Assembly: GCA_964529715.1 (NCBI GenBank)
Contig: CAZGXI010000040.1
Coordinates: forward strand, 1-36,668
Reading direction: 5' to 3'
Origin: CAZGXI01 sp964529715
Lineage (GTDB): Bacteria; Chloroflexota; Anaerolineae; Aggregatilineales; Ch27
DNA length: 36,668 bases
Under the pieces are notes generated by a model. It had not been told where the DNA came from. It was given only the letters and a program-made list of their open reading frames with translations, and made no database searches. The translations under genes were made by a program, and so were the position numbers. Numbering within the stretch: the stretch's first letter is position 1; every line of letters starts with the position of its first letter. Positions 7,234 through 13,730 of this stretch are shown here, in pieces.

Positions 7234-7899
7234 ATGCCTGACTTCGACGATCACGACGATCCCTACGGCGGCGACGACGAACCGCTCGAAGCGTACTGCG
7301 TCAAGTGTAAGGACAGCGTCGAGATCGAGGACCCGCAGCCGGTGTGGACCCGCAAGGGGACGCCCGGCACGCGTGGTTTTTGCCCGGTGTGCGGCACGAC
7401 GATCTTCCGCATGGGCCGCACGCCTGCCCACGACGCCATCAAACAGTCCGGCGGCGGAACGGCTCTTTTTGCCGAAAAGGATGCCCCCGCCCGCCCGCGC
7501 CCGGTCAAGATCGCGCCCGGCACGGTGTACGTCAATGCCGCGCCTGCCGACCGTGCCCTGGCGCAACGTCTCGCCGACGACCTGGCCGCGCTCGGCGTGC
7601 CTACGTGGCTGCCCGCCGACGGCGCGGACGCAGACGTTGCCTGGGCCGGGGGCGTTCACCCTGCGCTGCAAAGCTGCACCCGGATGCTTGTGATCCTCTC
7701 GTCCGCTGCCCCGCAAGACGAATCCGTGCGGGCGGCGTGGGAATACTTCCGCGAGAAGCGCCGGGGCATCGTGGTAGCCCAGACGGGTCCGGTGGACGTG
7801 CCGGATGCGCTGCGCCGCGCCACGCGCGTGGACCTCTCCGGCGGGGAAGACGCTTATCGCCCGGCCCTGCGTCGGCTCGTGCAGGCGCTGGCGGAGTAG
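7234..7899 (+). CDS. DUF5679 zinc ribbon fused to a TIR domain
   Basis: This 221-aa protein joins two domains. Residues about 18-60 form a zinc ribbon with Cys22/Cys25 and Cys50/Cys53 (AYCVKCKD...GFCPVCGTTIFRMG), which matches the DUF5679 family as I know it. Residues about 96-215 fit a bacterial TIR fold: a first strand (TVYVNAAPADRALAQRL), a second (GVPTWLPAD), a third (CTRMLVILSS), then the VRAAWEYFREKRRGIVVAQ region and an RVDLSG strand. In NAD-cleaving TIR proteins a Glu sits in the motif that aligns with VRAAWEYF; here that place seems to hold Ala, so it may be a binding rather than an enzymatic domain. No effector or partner gene is adjacent. The start is uncertain (ATG 7228 or 7234; an earlier TTG is less likely). 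It follows a dispersed repeat, so it is not part of the ribosomal operon. Confidence 0.8.
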   Translation: MPDFDDHDDPYGGDDEPLEAYCVKCKDSVEIEDPQPVWTRKGTPGTRGFCPVCGTTIFRMGRTPAHDAIKQSGGGTALFAEKDAPARPRPVKIAPGTVYVNAAPADRALAQRLADDLAALGVPTWLPADGADADVAWAGGVHPALQSCTRMLVILSSAAPQDESVRAAWEYFREKRRGIVVAQTGPVDVPDALRRATRVDLSGGEDAYRPALRRLVQALAE

Positions 7900-7950
7900 C
7901 CCCCACAGAGACATCCTGAATTTCACGTTGGGGTGGCTTGCAAATACCCG

Positions 7951-7977
7951 GTAGCGGCGGATTGAAGCCGCCGCTAC
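7951..7977. repeat. Dispersed palindrome, family C (GTAGCGGCGG-N7-CCGCCGCTAC)
   Basis: A perfect 10-bp inverted repeat with a 7-base loop. A sister with one mismatch is at 18667-18693 and a looser one at 23507-23529. It lies directly before the next gene, and its right end contributes to a TACAAT box at 7975-7980. Confidence 0.7.
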
Positions 7978-7980
7978 AAT
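7975..7980 (+). promoter_or_regulatory. -10 box for a probably leaderless gene
   Basis: TACAAT ends exactly 7 bases before the ATG at 7988, so transcription would begin at or next to the start codon. No Shine-Dalgarno sequence is present, which fits a leaderless mRNA. The box is partly made from the end of the family C palindrome. No good -35 was seen. Confidence 0.45.
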
Positions 7981-7987
7981 TTTCCCC

Positions 7988-8653
7988 ATGACCACCGATC
8001 TCCTCGCTATTCTGCTGGCGCCGCCGCTGGTTGGCGGCGTGATCGGCGCGTGGGTGATGGCCGGGCGGCTGTTCGCGGCGCGGCTGTTGCCGGGCAAACC
8101 GCGCCTGCCCGTGTGGATTCCCTGGACGCTCGCACCGCCGGTGGCGCTGATCGGCTACGTGTTCGCGGCGGCGCAGATCATTGCAGCGGCGTCGGGCGCG
8201 GCGGGGGATGTTGCGGCGGAACGGGGCGCGGCGGCGTTGATGGCCGTCCTGCTCAGCCCGGTGTGGATCGGCAGCGCGGCGCTGGCCGTGCTGGGAATCG
8301 TGCTGCATTACGGGCTGGACGACGCGCTGGCTCATCTGCGGCTCGACGACGGCCCGCGCGAAGGGCTGGCGCTGGGGCTGCGCGCGGCCTGGGCGCTGAT
8401 CGGCCTGTTGAGCCTGTTCCTGGGCTTGCAGGTGGCTTACCGCGCGACGGCAAGCAGCTCGGCAACGCTCCTTACCCTGACGGCTAACATCCGCCCGGCT
8501 CACCTGCTCGTGACCGGCGCGGCCCTCCTGCTGGCCGTGCTGGGGATGATCCTGCCGGCGCTGGTCGAGCGCGCCCCGGTTTTCGGTTTCAGCGAAGAGA
8601 CCCCGCCATCACCACCACCGCCGCCGCCTGACCGTTCTCATGAGTCAGGCTGA
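7988..8653 (+). CDS. Multi-pass membrane protein of unknown function
   Basis: A 221-aa protein with about five hydrophobic segments (roughly residues 5-28, 43-68, 80-108, 133-152 and 172-192), so it should lie in the cytoplasmic membrane. The loops are short and contain no recognisable catalytic motif. The C-terminus is a proline run (SPPPPPPDRSHESG) that is likely cytoplasmic or disordered. I do not recognise a family. The last 65 bases overlap the 3' end of acpS on the other strand, so the Pro-rich tail may be a recent extension or read-through. Codon bias and hydrophobicity support a real gene. Confidence 0.65.
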   Translation: MTTDLLAILLAPPLVGGVIGAWVMAGRLFAARLLPGKPRLPVWIPWTLAPPVALIGYVFAAAQIIAAASGAAGDVAAERGAAALMAVLLSPVWIGSAALAVLGIVLHYGLDDALAHLRLDDGPREGLALGLRAAWALIGLLSLFLGLQVAYRATASSSATLLTLTANIRPAHLLVTGAALLLAVLGMILPALVERAPVFGFSEETPPSPPPPPPDRSHESG

Positions 8654-8960
8654 CCTCCCACTCGGCCAGGCCCAGTTGTTCTGCCAGGGCCAGCGCCGCG
8701 CCATGCAGCCGCAGCACAGGCCGCCCGCGCACATCCTGCGCGATTTCGATGTCCACCCAGCGCACGTCCCCGATCCCGACGCCCAGGGCTTTGGCGGCGG
8801 CTTCTTTGGCGGCGATGCGGGCCGCCAGCCGGGGCGGGCTGCCCGCGCAGAGGGCGCGCTCTTCCGGCGTGAAGAAGCGCATGTAGAACCGCTCCCCATA
8901 ACGGGCCAGGGCGTGTTCAACGCGGGCGATGGCGAGGAGATCAATCCCGACGCGGAGCAT
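8589..8960 (-). CDS. acpS: Holo-[acyl-carrier-protein] synthase
   Basis: AcpS transfers the 4'-phosphopantetheine group of CoA to a serine of acyl carrier protein, making it active for fatty acid synthesis. The 123-aa protein has the family's N-terminus GIDLLAIARVE with the metal-binding Asp, the RFFTPEERAL motif, the RLAARIAAKEAAAKALG helix with the second acidic ligand, and the WEVSLTHENGQAAAVVV strand. Length is normal. The ATG at 8960 lies 15 bases after the thrS stop and has no clear ribosome binding site, so it is probably coupled to thrS; a TTG at 8966 is an alternative. The 3' end overlaps the convergent membrane protein gene. Confidence 0.92.
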   Translation of the reverse strand: MLRVGIDLLAIARVEHALARYGERFYMRFFTPEERALCAGSPPRLAARIAAKEAAAKALGVGIGDVRWVDIEIAQDVRGRPVLRLHGAALALAEQLGLAEWEVSLTHENGQAAAVVVMAGSLR

Positions 8961-8975
8961 AGGCAAGAATGGCGG

Positions 8976-10733
8976 TCAGCTGTCGGCAACCCCGACGGGC
9001 ATCCCGCCCAGGTCTTCGCCCGTGCGCAGCCGCACGCTGACTGCCCCGGCGTTCACGTCGCGGTCGCCCATGATCAGCATCCAGGGAATCTTCTGCTCCT
9101 GCGCGACGGCGATCTTGCGCTGCATCCGCTCGCCGGAGTCGTCCACATGGATGCGCAAGCCGGCGGCCTTCAACTGCGCGGCGACCTGCCGGGCATAATC
9201 CAGGTGTCGGTCGGCGATAGGGATCAATTCCACCTGGATAGGCGACAGCCACGCCGGGAACGCGCCGTTGAAGTGCTCGATCAGGATGCCAATGAAGCGT
9301 TCCAGCGAGCCGAACGGCGCGCGGTGGATCATCACCGGCTGATGCGGCTGGCCGTCTACGCCCGTATATTCGAGCTGGAAGCGTTCTGGCAGGTTATAGT
9401 CCACCTGCACCGTGCCGAGCTGCCACTCCCGCTTGAGCACATCGCGGAAGATGAAGTCGAGCTTGGGGCCGTAGAAGGCTGCCTCGCCCGCTTCCACGCG
9501 GTAGTTCAGGTTTAGACGCTCGCACGCCTCGATGATGGCCGCCGTCGCCTTTTCCCAGCCGGCGTCGTCGCCCACATACTTATCGGAGTTCGGATCGCGC
9601 GTGCCGACGCGGGCGCGAAAGTCGTCCATGCCCATGCTGTGGAACACGTACTTCGTCAGTTCGACCACGTCCATGAACTCTTGCAAAAGCTGTTCCGGCG
9701 TGACGAACAGGTGCGAGTCGTCCTGCGTGAAGCCGCGCACGCGCAGTAGGCCACTCAGTTCGCCGCTTTTCTCGTAGCGGTAGACTGTGCCAAACTCGGC
9801 ATAGCGGATCGGCAGATCGCGGTAGGAGCGCGGCTCGCTCTTGTAGATCATGATGTGGTGCGGGCAGTTCATCGGCTTGAGCAGGAACTCCTCGCCATCC
9901 ACGTCAAGCGGGCTGTACTGGCTATCTTTGTAGTGCGGATAGTGCCCGGACGTGCGGTAGAGGTCCAGCCTGCCGATGTGTGGCGTCACCACCGGCAGGT
10001 AGCCGCGCTCCACCTGCGCCTCGCGCAGGAAGCGTTCCAGCGTCTCGCGCAAGATGGCGCCTTTAGGTTTCCACAGCGGCAGGCCCTTGCCGACCAGCGG
10101 GTCGATGACGAACAGGCCGAGCTTGGTGCCCAGGATGCGGTGGTCGCGGCGTTTAGCCTCTTCCAGGCGTTTCAGGTAGTCTTCCAGTTCGGCAGCCGTC
10201 TCCCAGGCCGTGCCGTAGATGCGCGTGAGCATCTCGCGCTTTTCGTCGCCGCGCCAGTAGGCCCCGGCAGGCTCGCGGAATGTGACACTGACCGCATCGG
10301 GGTTGATCTCGCGCGTGTTCGCCACGTGCGGTCCCCGGCACAGGTCCACGAACGAGTCGTGTCGGTAGGTGGAGATCACGGGTGCTTCGGCCACCGGATT
10401 GCCGTATTCGTCGAAGCCACCTGCCGCTAGGCCGTCGATCAACTCCTGCTTGTACTTTTGGCCGGCGAACACACGGCGGGCCTCGTCGGCGCTGACTTCC
10501 TGGCGGATAAAGTCGTGCCCTTCCCGGATGATCTCCTTCATGCGCGCCTCGATGGCTGCCAGGTCCTCTGGCGTTAGGGGGCGCGGCAGGTCAAAGTCGT
10601 AGTAAAAGCCGTCCTCAATCGGCGGGCCGATGGCGATCCCGGCGTCGGGGAACATTTCCAACACGGCCTGGGCCATCACGTGCGCCGCCGAGTGGCGGAT
10701 GCGGTAGAGCCTGGAGTCTTCGTAACGTTGCAT
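8976..10733 (-). CDS. thrS: Threonyl-tRNA synthetase without TGS domain
   Basis: This class II synthetase attaches threonine to tRNA-Thr. The 585-aa protein has the editing domain with HSAAH (residues 14-18) and Cys132/His136 (LCRGPH), then the catalytic domain with the zinc Cys290 (MNCPHH), motif 2 (GELSGLLRVRGFTQDDSH) and motif 3 (GSLERFIGILIEHF), and the C-terminal anticodon-binding domain (PIADRHLDYARQVAAQL onwards). The usual N-terminal TGS domain of about 60 residues is absent. The ATG at 10733 has a GAGGAA ribosome binding site; the in-frame extension upstream is not TGS-like. The gene lies downstream of a T-box leader and a small gene of unknown function, so uncharged tRNA-Thr probably controls it. 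Confidence 0.95.
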   Translation of the reverse strand: MQRYEDSRLYRIRHSAAHVMAQAVLEMFPDAGIAIGPPIEDGFYYDFDLPRPLTPEDLAAIEARMKEIIREGHDFIRQEVSADEARRVFAGQKYKQELIDGLAAGGFDEYGNPVAEAPVISTYRHDSFVDLCRGPHVANTREINPDAVSVTFREPAGAYWRGDEKREMLTRIYGTAWETAAELEDYLKRLEEAKRRDHRILGTKLGLFVIDPLVGKGLPLWKPKGAILRETLERFLREAQVERGYLPVVTPHIGRLDLYRTSGHYPHYKDSQYSPLDVDGEEFLLKPMNCPHHIMIYKSEPRSYRDLPIRYAEFGTVYRYEKSGELSGLLRVRGFTQDDSHLFVTPEQLLQEFMDVVELTKYVFHSMGMDDFRARVGTRDPNSDKYVGDDAGWEKATAAIIEACERLNLNYRVEAGEAAFYGPKLDFIFRDVLKREWQLGTVQVDYNLPERFQLEYTGVDGQPHQPVMIHRAPFGSLERFIGILIEHFNGAFPAWLSPIQVELIPIADRHLDYARQVAAQLKAAGLRIHVDDSGERMQRKIAVAQEQKIPWMLIMGDRDVNAGAVSVRLRTGEDLGGMPVGVADS

Positions 10734-10872
10734 GGCTATTCCTCGGTTGTCGTTAACCATGTCTGTAGGGACGCAGTATGCTATATCCCCACCGGCAGAT
10801 AAATTCACTGGGGAGGGGGCAAAGGCAGCCTGCGCGCCGCCTTCCTGCCCGTAGGGCGTAACCATGATCATC

Positions 10873-10917
10873 GCCCCCGTGCGGCAAGAACGCGCGCAGG
10901 GCGTTCTTACCGGGGGC
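10873..10917. repeat. Two-tier inverted repeat in the 214-bp gap before thrS
   Basis: An inner 8-bp perfect stem (10886-10893 with 10901-10908, AAGAACGC/GCGTTCTT) is enclosed by an outer 7-bp stem (10873-10879 with 10911-10917, GCCCCCG/CGGGGGC). There is no T-run on either strand. As RNA on the minus strand it would stand about 140 bases before the thrS start and could be an RNA processing or protein-binding site. No other gene was seen in 10734-10947. Confidence 0.5.
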
Positions 10918-10947
10918 CGGCAGTGATGGTGTCGGTATCGTCTTCAG

Positions 10948-11349
10948 TCATGCAGACCTCCGTTGAATGCCCCAGTGCAGGCGCACGGGCTGCGTTTCGT
11001 CCTCATAGGCCGGGCCGAACGAGATCGGCGCAAAGACACTCTCGAACACATCCAGCGCCAACAGATTGTCGATCACGTCTTCGATGCTGTCCAGGTCTAA
11101 TTGCTCAACCAGGACATGTGGCGTTTCGAGGGTGGCATAGCGGATGGCGGGGGTGTTCGGCAGCGTGGCGCTCATCTCGCGCCCATAGTCCATCTGCTGC
11201 TGCAAATAGGGGATGGTGACGAAGCGCGCCATCCACAGCGATTCGTCCTCCATCTCGACCAGCACATCCACACTGCCCTGTTGCAGTTCTTCGACGTCGT
11301 CCAGCCACACGCGCTTGATTGACACGGCAAATATCCTTGTTTTGCTCAT
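10948..11349 (-). CDS. Conserved-looking protein of unknown function between T-box and thrS
   Basis: A 133-aa acidic protein (MSKTRIFAVSIKRVWLDDVEE...) without signal peptide, membrane segment or recognised motif, so probably cytoplasmic. It has alternating strand and helix character (VDVLVEMEDESLWMARFVTIPYLQQQM, TPHVLVEQLDLDSIEDVIDNLLAL). It is the first gene after the T-box terminator at 11384-11415 and precedes thrS, so it should be made when charged tRNA-Thr is scarce. The ATG at 11349 has only a weak binding site; GTG at 11325, with AAGGA 8 bases upstream, is a credible alternative start. I do not recognise the family. Confidence 0.7.
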   Translation of the reverse strand: MSKTRIFAVSIKRVWLDDVEELQQGSVDVLVEMEDESLWMARFVTIPYLQQQMDYGREMSATLPNTPAIRYATLETPHVLVEQLDLDSIEDVIDNLLALDVFESVFAPISFGPAYEDETQPVRLHWGIQRRSA

Positions 11350-11383
11350 CCAACGGGTTGAGTCGCCACCGGGCCGCCCAATG

Positions 11384-11415
11384 AAAAGACCCCACCCCGG
11401 TGCCGGGGCGAGGTC
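11384..11415 (-). terminator. T-box intrinsic terminator
   Basis: On the minus strand a 13-bp stem (GACCTCGCCCCGG with its partner, including G-T pairs; 11388-11415) with a tiny loop is followed by TTTT (11387-11384). The T-box motif GGGTGGAACCGCG (11440-11428) comes just before it, the usual layout in which an antiterminator competes with the terminator hairpin. Confidence 0.85.
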
Positions 11416-11667
11416 TGAAAAAGGCCACGCGGTTCCACCCAACGTTCGCCCTGGCCGCGTCCTGACGGCGCCTGCCGGGCCTCATTGCCGCCGTAACGGG
11501 GCGGGCCGGGCCACCTTACTGAGCCGCGAGGCCGTTCAGGAGGCCGCTTGTGGGGGGTATCCACCGCAGACCCGCAGGCGCGCTCACAGCCAGGCGCGCG
11601 CCCTCTCTGGGCAGGCCGGGGACGGCAGACATGTCCCACTCAACGCTTTCACGAAATCGTTTTCGTT
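11416..11667 (-). promoter_or_regulatory. T-box riboswitch leader (threonine type)
   Basis: T-box leaders sense uncharged tRNA and permit read-through when the amino acid is short. Minus-strand signals, in order: an AGAGAG element followed by a G/C-rich helix with a TGTGA-type loop (typical of Stem I), a GGATACC segment with ACC as probable specifier, a CGTTACGGCGGCAATGAGG region resembling the linker and Stem III, and the T-box sequence GGGTGGAACCGCG (11440-11428). The intrinsic terminator follows. ACC is a threonine codon and thrS lies downstream, which fits. The specifier assignment is an inference, since the base after ACC is C rather than the common purine. The element class itself is well supported. 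Confidence 0.85.
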
Positions 11668-11673
11668 TGTTCA

Positions 11674-11702
11674 AGGATAGGGCAAAGTGGCGGGGCTGTC
11701 AA
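11674..11702 (-). promoter_or_regulatory. Promoter of the T-box / thrS unit
   Basis: On the minus strand TTGACA (11702-11697) and TATCCT (11679-11674) are separated by exactly 17 bases, a good sigma-70 type promoter. Transcription would start near 11667, directly ahead of the T-box Stem I. It is divergent from the promoter of the cyclotransferase gene. Confidence 0.75.
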
Positions 11703-11736
11703 GAGATTGGCGTGGGCGCTTTGCACAGAGCCGGGG

Positions 11737-11742
11737 TACAAT
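11737..11742 (+). promoter_or_regulatory. Putative -10 box of the cyclotransferase gene
   Basis: TACAAT stands 48 bases before the ATG at 11791, giving a leader of about 40 bases. No convincing -35 at 17 bases. The T-box promoter on the other strand starts less than 40 bases away, so this is a divergent promoter region. Confidence 0.4.
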
Positions 11743-11790
11743 CGCATCGCATTGCCACAAGTAAACCTGCACAAAAGTGAAAATCTGACC

Positions 11791-12630
11791 ATGAATCGCC
11801 TACATATCTCCCTGACTTTACTGCTCATCCTGATCGCCGTCGTGCTGCTGTCCGGCGCGCATACGCCCGCTGCCGCCCAGGGGCGTGACCCCCTCACGGC
11901 GCAGGTTCCTCTGCTCGTACCAGAAGTGATCCGCACCATCCCGCACGATACCAGCGCCTACACGCAAGGGCTGCTGTTCTACCAGGGTCGCCTGTTTGAG
12001 AGCACCGGCATTCGCGGTGAATCAAGCCTGCGCGAGGTGGACCCCGCCACCGGGGAAGTGCTGCGCTCGATCTCCATCCCGGCCCCCTACTGGGCCGAGG
12101 GATTGGCTGAGGTCAACGGCCAACTGATCCAGTTGACCTGGCAAGAACACGAAGCCTTCGTCTACGATCTGGAGACGTTCGAGCAGGTCGGCACCTTCGC
12201 CTACGATACCGAGGGTTGGGGGCTATGTTATGATCCGGATACCGACCGGCTCTATATGAGCGACGGCAGCCCGTTTCTGTTCCTGCGCGACCCGGAGACC
12301 TTCGACCTGATCTTCAGCGGGATGGTCACGTACCAGGGGCAGTACGTCCGCCGCCTGAACGAACTCGAATGTGTAGGCGACTCGATCTACGCCAACGTCT
12401 GGACGGCGGACTACATCGTGCAGATCGACAAGTGGAACGGCGCCGTGATCGGCCTCATCGACGCCACCGGCCTGCTGACCGATGAGGAGCGCGCCACACT
12501 GCGGGCGCAAAGCAGCGATAACGTGCTCAACGGCATTGCCTATAACCCGGAAACAGATACCTTCCTGCTCACCGGCAAACGCTGGCCAAACATGTACGAG
12601 GTCCGCTTCGTCCCGCACGAAGCCGAATAG
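11791..12630 (+). CDS. Glutaminyl-peptide cyclotransferase, plant/bacterial beta-propeller type, secreted
   Basis: This enzyme turns N-terminal glutamine of peptides into pyroglutamate outside the cytoplasm. The 279-aa protein starts with a signal peptide (about residues 1-30, ending AAAQG) and follows the Glu_cyclase_2 (PF05096) pattern: SAYTQGLLF, FESTGIRGESSLREVDP, WAEGLAEVNGQLIQLTW, EGWGLCYD, YMSDGSPFLFLRDP, LNELECVGDSIYANVW, and VLNGIAYNPETDTFLLTGKRWPNMYEV. These repeated motifs form a five-bladed propeller, and the conserved Glu, Asn and Trp residues are kept. Length is normal. The gene is monocistronic and faces away from the T-box unit. Its substrate here is unknown. Confidence 0.93.
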   Translation: MNRLHISLTLLLILIAVVLLSGAHTPAAAQGRDPLTAQVPLLVPEVIRTIPHDTSAYTQGLLFYQGRLFESTGIRGESSLREVDPATGEVLRSISIPAPYWAEGLAEVNGQLIQLTWQEHEAFVYDLETFEQVGTFAYDTEGWGLCYDPDTDRLYMSDGSPFLFLRDPETFDLIFSGMVTYQGQYVRRLNELECVGDSIYANVWTADYIVQIDKWNGAVIGLIDATGLLTDEERATLRAQSSDNVLNGIAYNPETDTFLLTGKRWPNMYEVRFVPHEAE

Positions 12631-12638
12631 CGCCATCA

Positions 12639-12692
12639 AACCGCCCAGACAGACAAAAGAGAAATTTGGCGTCTTGGCGGTTGGCATTTTTG
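12639..12692. repeat. Dispersed repeat, family B (partial copy)
   Basis: The gap between the cyclotransferase and the SDR contains CCGCCCAGACAGACAAAAGAG and then TTTGGCGTCTTGGCGGTT, matching the right end of the family B elements at 7151 and 16603. It carries no gene. Confidence 0.5.
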
Positions 12693-12700
12693 AGGGGCTT

Positions 12701-13603
12701 ATGAAACGCTGGCTGCTGGCAGGGGCATTGGTGGGCGGGGCACTGGCGCTGGTTCGGAGCCGCCCGCAGCCTCTTTCGCTGTGGGGCAAGGTCGTGGTCG
12801 TCACCGGGGCGTCGTCGGGGATCGGGCGGGCGGCGGCGCGGCTGTTCGCCGCCGAGGGTGCGCGCGTGGTTCTGGTGGCGCGCCGGGCAGATGCGCTGGC
12901 CAAAACGCAGTACGATCTTGCCCAGTTCGGCGCGCCGTCGCTGGTGGTGTCGGCAGATGTGACGCAAGATGCCGACCTGCAACGGATTGTCGCCGAGACG
13001 CTGCACGCTTTCGGGCGCATCGACGTGCTGGTGAACAACGCCGGGCTGTCTTACGGTGGGGCGCTACACACCATCAACCCTCAGCGCATCCGTGACCTGA
13101 TCGCCGTCAATCTGATTGGCCCGATCCGGCTGACCCAGGCCGTCCTGCCCGCGATGCTGGCGCAGGGCAGCGGGCACATCGTCAACGTCAGCAGCATGGC
13201 CGGGCAGGTCGCTGCGCCGGGCATGGCCGCCTATGCCGCCACGCGCCGGGGACTGGTTGCTTTCGGCGACGCCCTGCGCCGTGAACTGGCTGAGACGGGC
13301 ATCGGCGTTTCGTCGGTGCTGCCCTCGTTCACGCGCACCGCCATGACGGCAGATGTCAGTGAGGTCGGGCTGCGCACGTCCGGCGGGCTGCTGCCGCTGG
13401 AACAGTTCGACGTGCCGGAAGTGCCTGCGCGTGCCATCGTGGACGCGGTGCGCTTCCGCCGCCGTGACGTGGTGATGGGCGGCCCGCAAATACGCTGCGG
13501 TTATGTCTGGGAGCGGATCGCGCCCCAATTGGTGGATGTCTGGTGGCGGCTGTTTGTGGACGTTCCCGCGTGGATCGAGGCCGTGCGCGACCTGGGGGCG
13601 TAG
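12701..13603 (+). CDS. Short-chain dehydrogenase/reductase with altered catalytic lysine
   Basis: SDR enzymes oxidise or reduce alcohols and ketones with NAD(P). The 300-aa protein starts with a hydrophobic stretch (residues 1-20) that may anchor it in the membrane. It then shows the nucleotide-binding motif TGASSGIG (35-42), the NNAG motif (112-115), the catalytic Ser region VNVSSMAG (161-168), and the catalytic Tyr178. The usual YxxxK is YAATR here, so Arg182 replaces the catalytic Lys. The C-terminal tail (about 230-300) is long and ends RDLGA. The ATG has a GAGGGG just upstream. The substrate cannot be told from the sequence. With Lys lost it may be slow, specialised or inactive. Confidence 0.9.
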   Translation: MKRWLLAGALVGGALALVRSRPQPLSLWGKVVVVTGASSGIGRAAARLFAAEGARVVLVARRADALAKTQYDLAQFGAPSLVVSADVTQDADLQRIVAETLHAFGRIDVLVNNAGLSYGGALHTINPQRIRDLIAVNLIGPIRLTQAVLPAMLAQGSGHIVNVSSMAGQVAAPGMAAYAATRRGLVAFGDALRRELAETGIGVSSVLPSFTRTAMTADVSEVGLRTSGGLLPLEQFDVPEVPARAIVDAVRFRRRDVVMGGPQIRCGYVWERIAPQLVDVWWRLFVDVPAWIEAVRDLGA

Positions 13604-13616
13604 GGCTTCTCCCTCA

Positions 13617-13702
13617 GATTCCAATGGGTGCACGGATAACACGGAGATTCACGGACTTGCATCTTCCGTGTTTGTCCACGTGATCCGCGTACTCCTGGAA
13701 TC
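13617..13702. repeat. MITE-like palindrome, family A (short copy)
   Basis: GATTCCAATGGGTGCACGGAT at the left end is matched inversely by ATCCGCGTACTCCTGGAATC at the right, with further ACACGG/CCGTGT pairing inside. The same ends flank a longer element at 22034-22146, and the left half appears at the window end (36637-36668). It occupies nearly all of the gap between the SDR and the lipoprotein gene. Confidence 0.75.
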
Positions 13703-13730
13703 GGCAGCGCGAAACGTTCTGCCACAATGC

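Noticed and set aside
7234..7899. TIR gene as part of a Thoeris-like defence system
   Set aside because: No ThsA-like partner or other defence gene is adjacent, and the catalytic Glu position appears changed.
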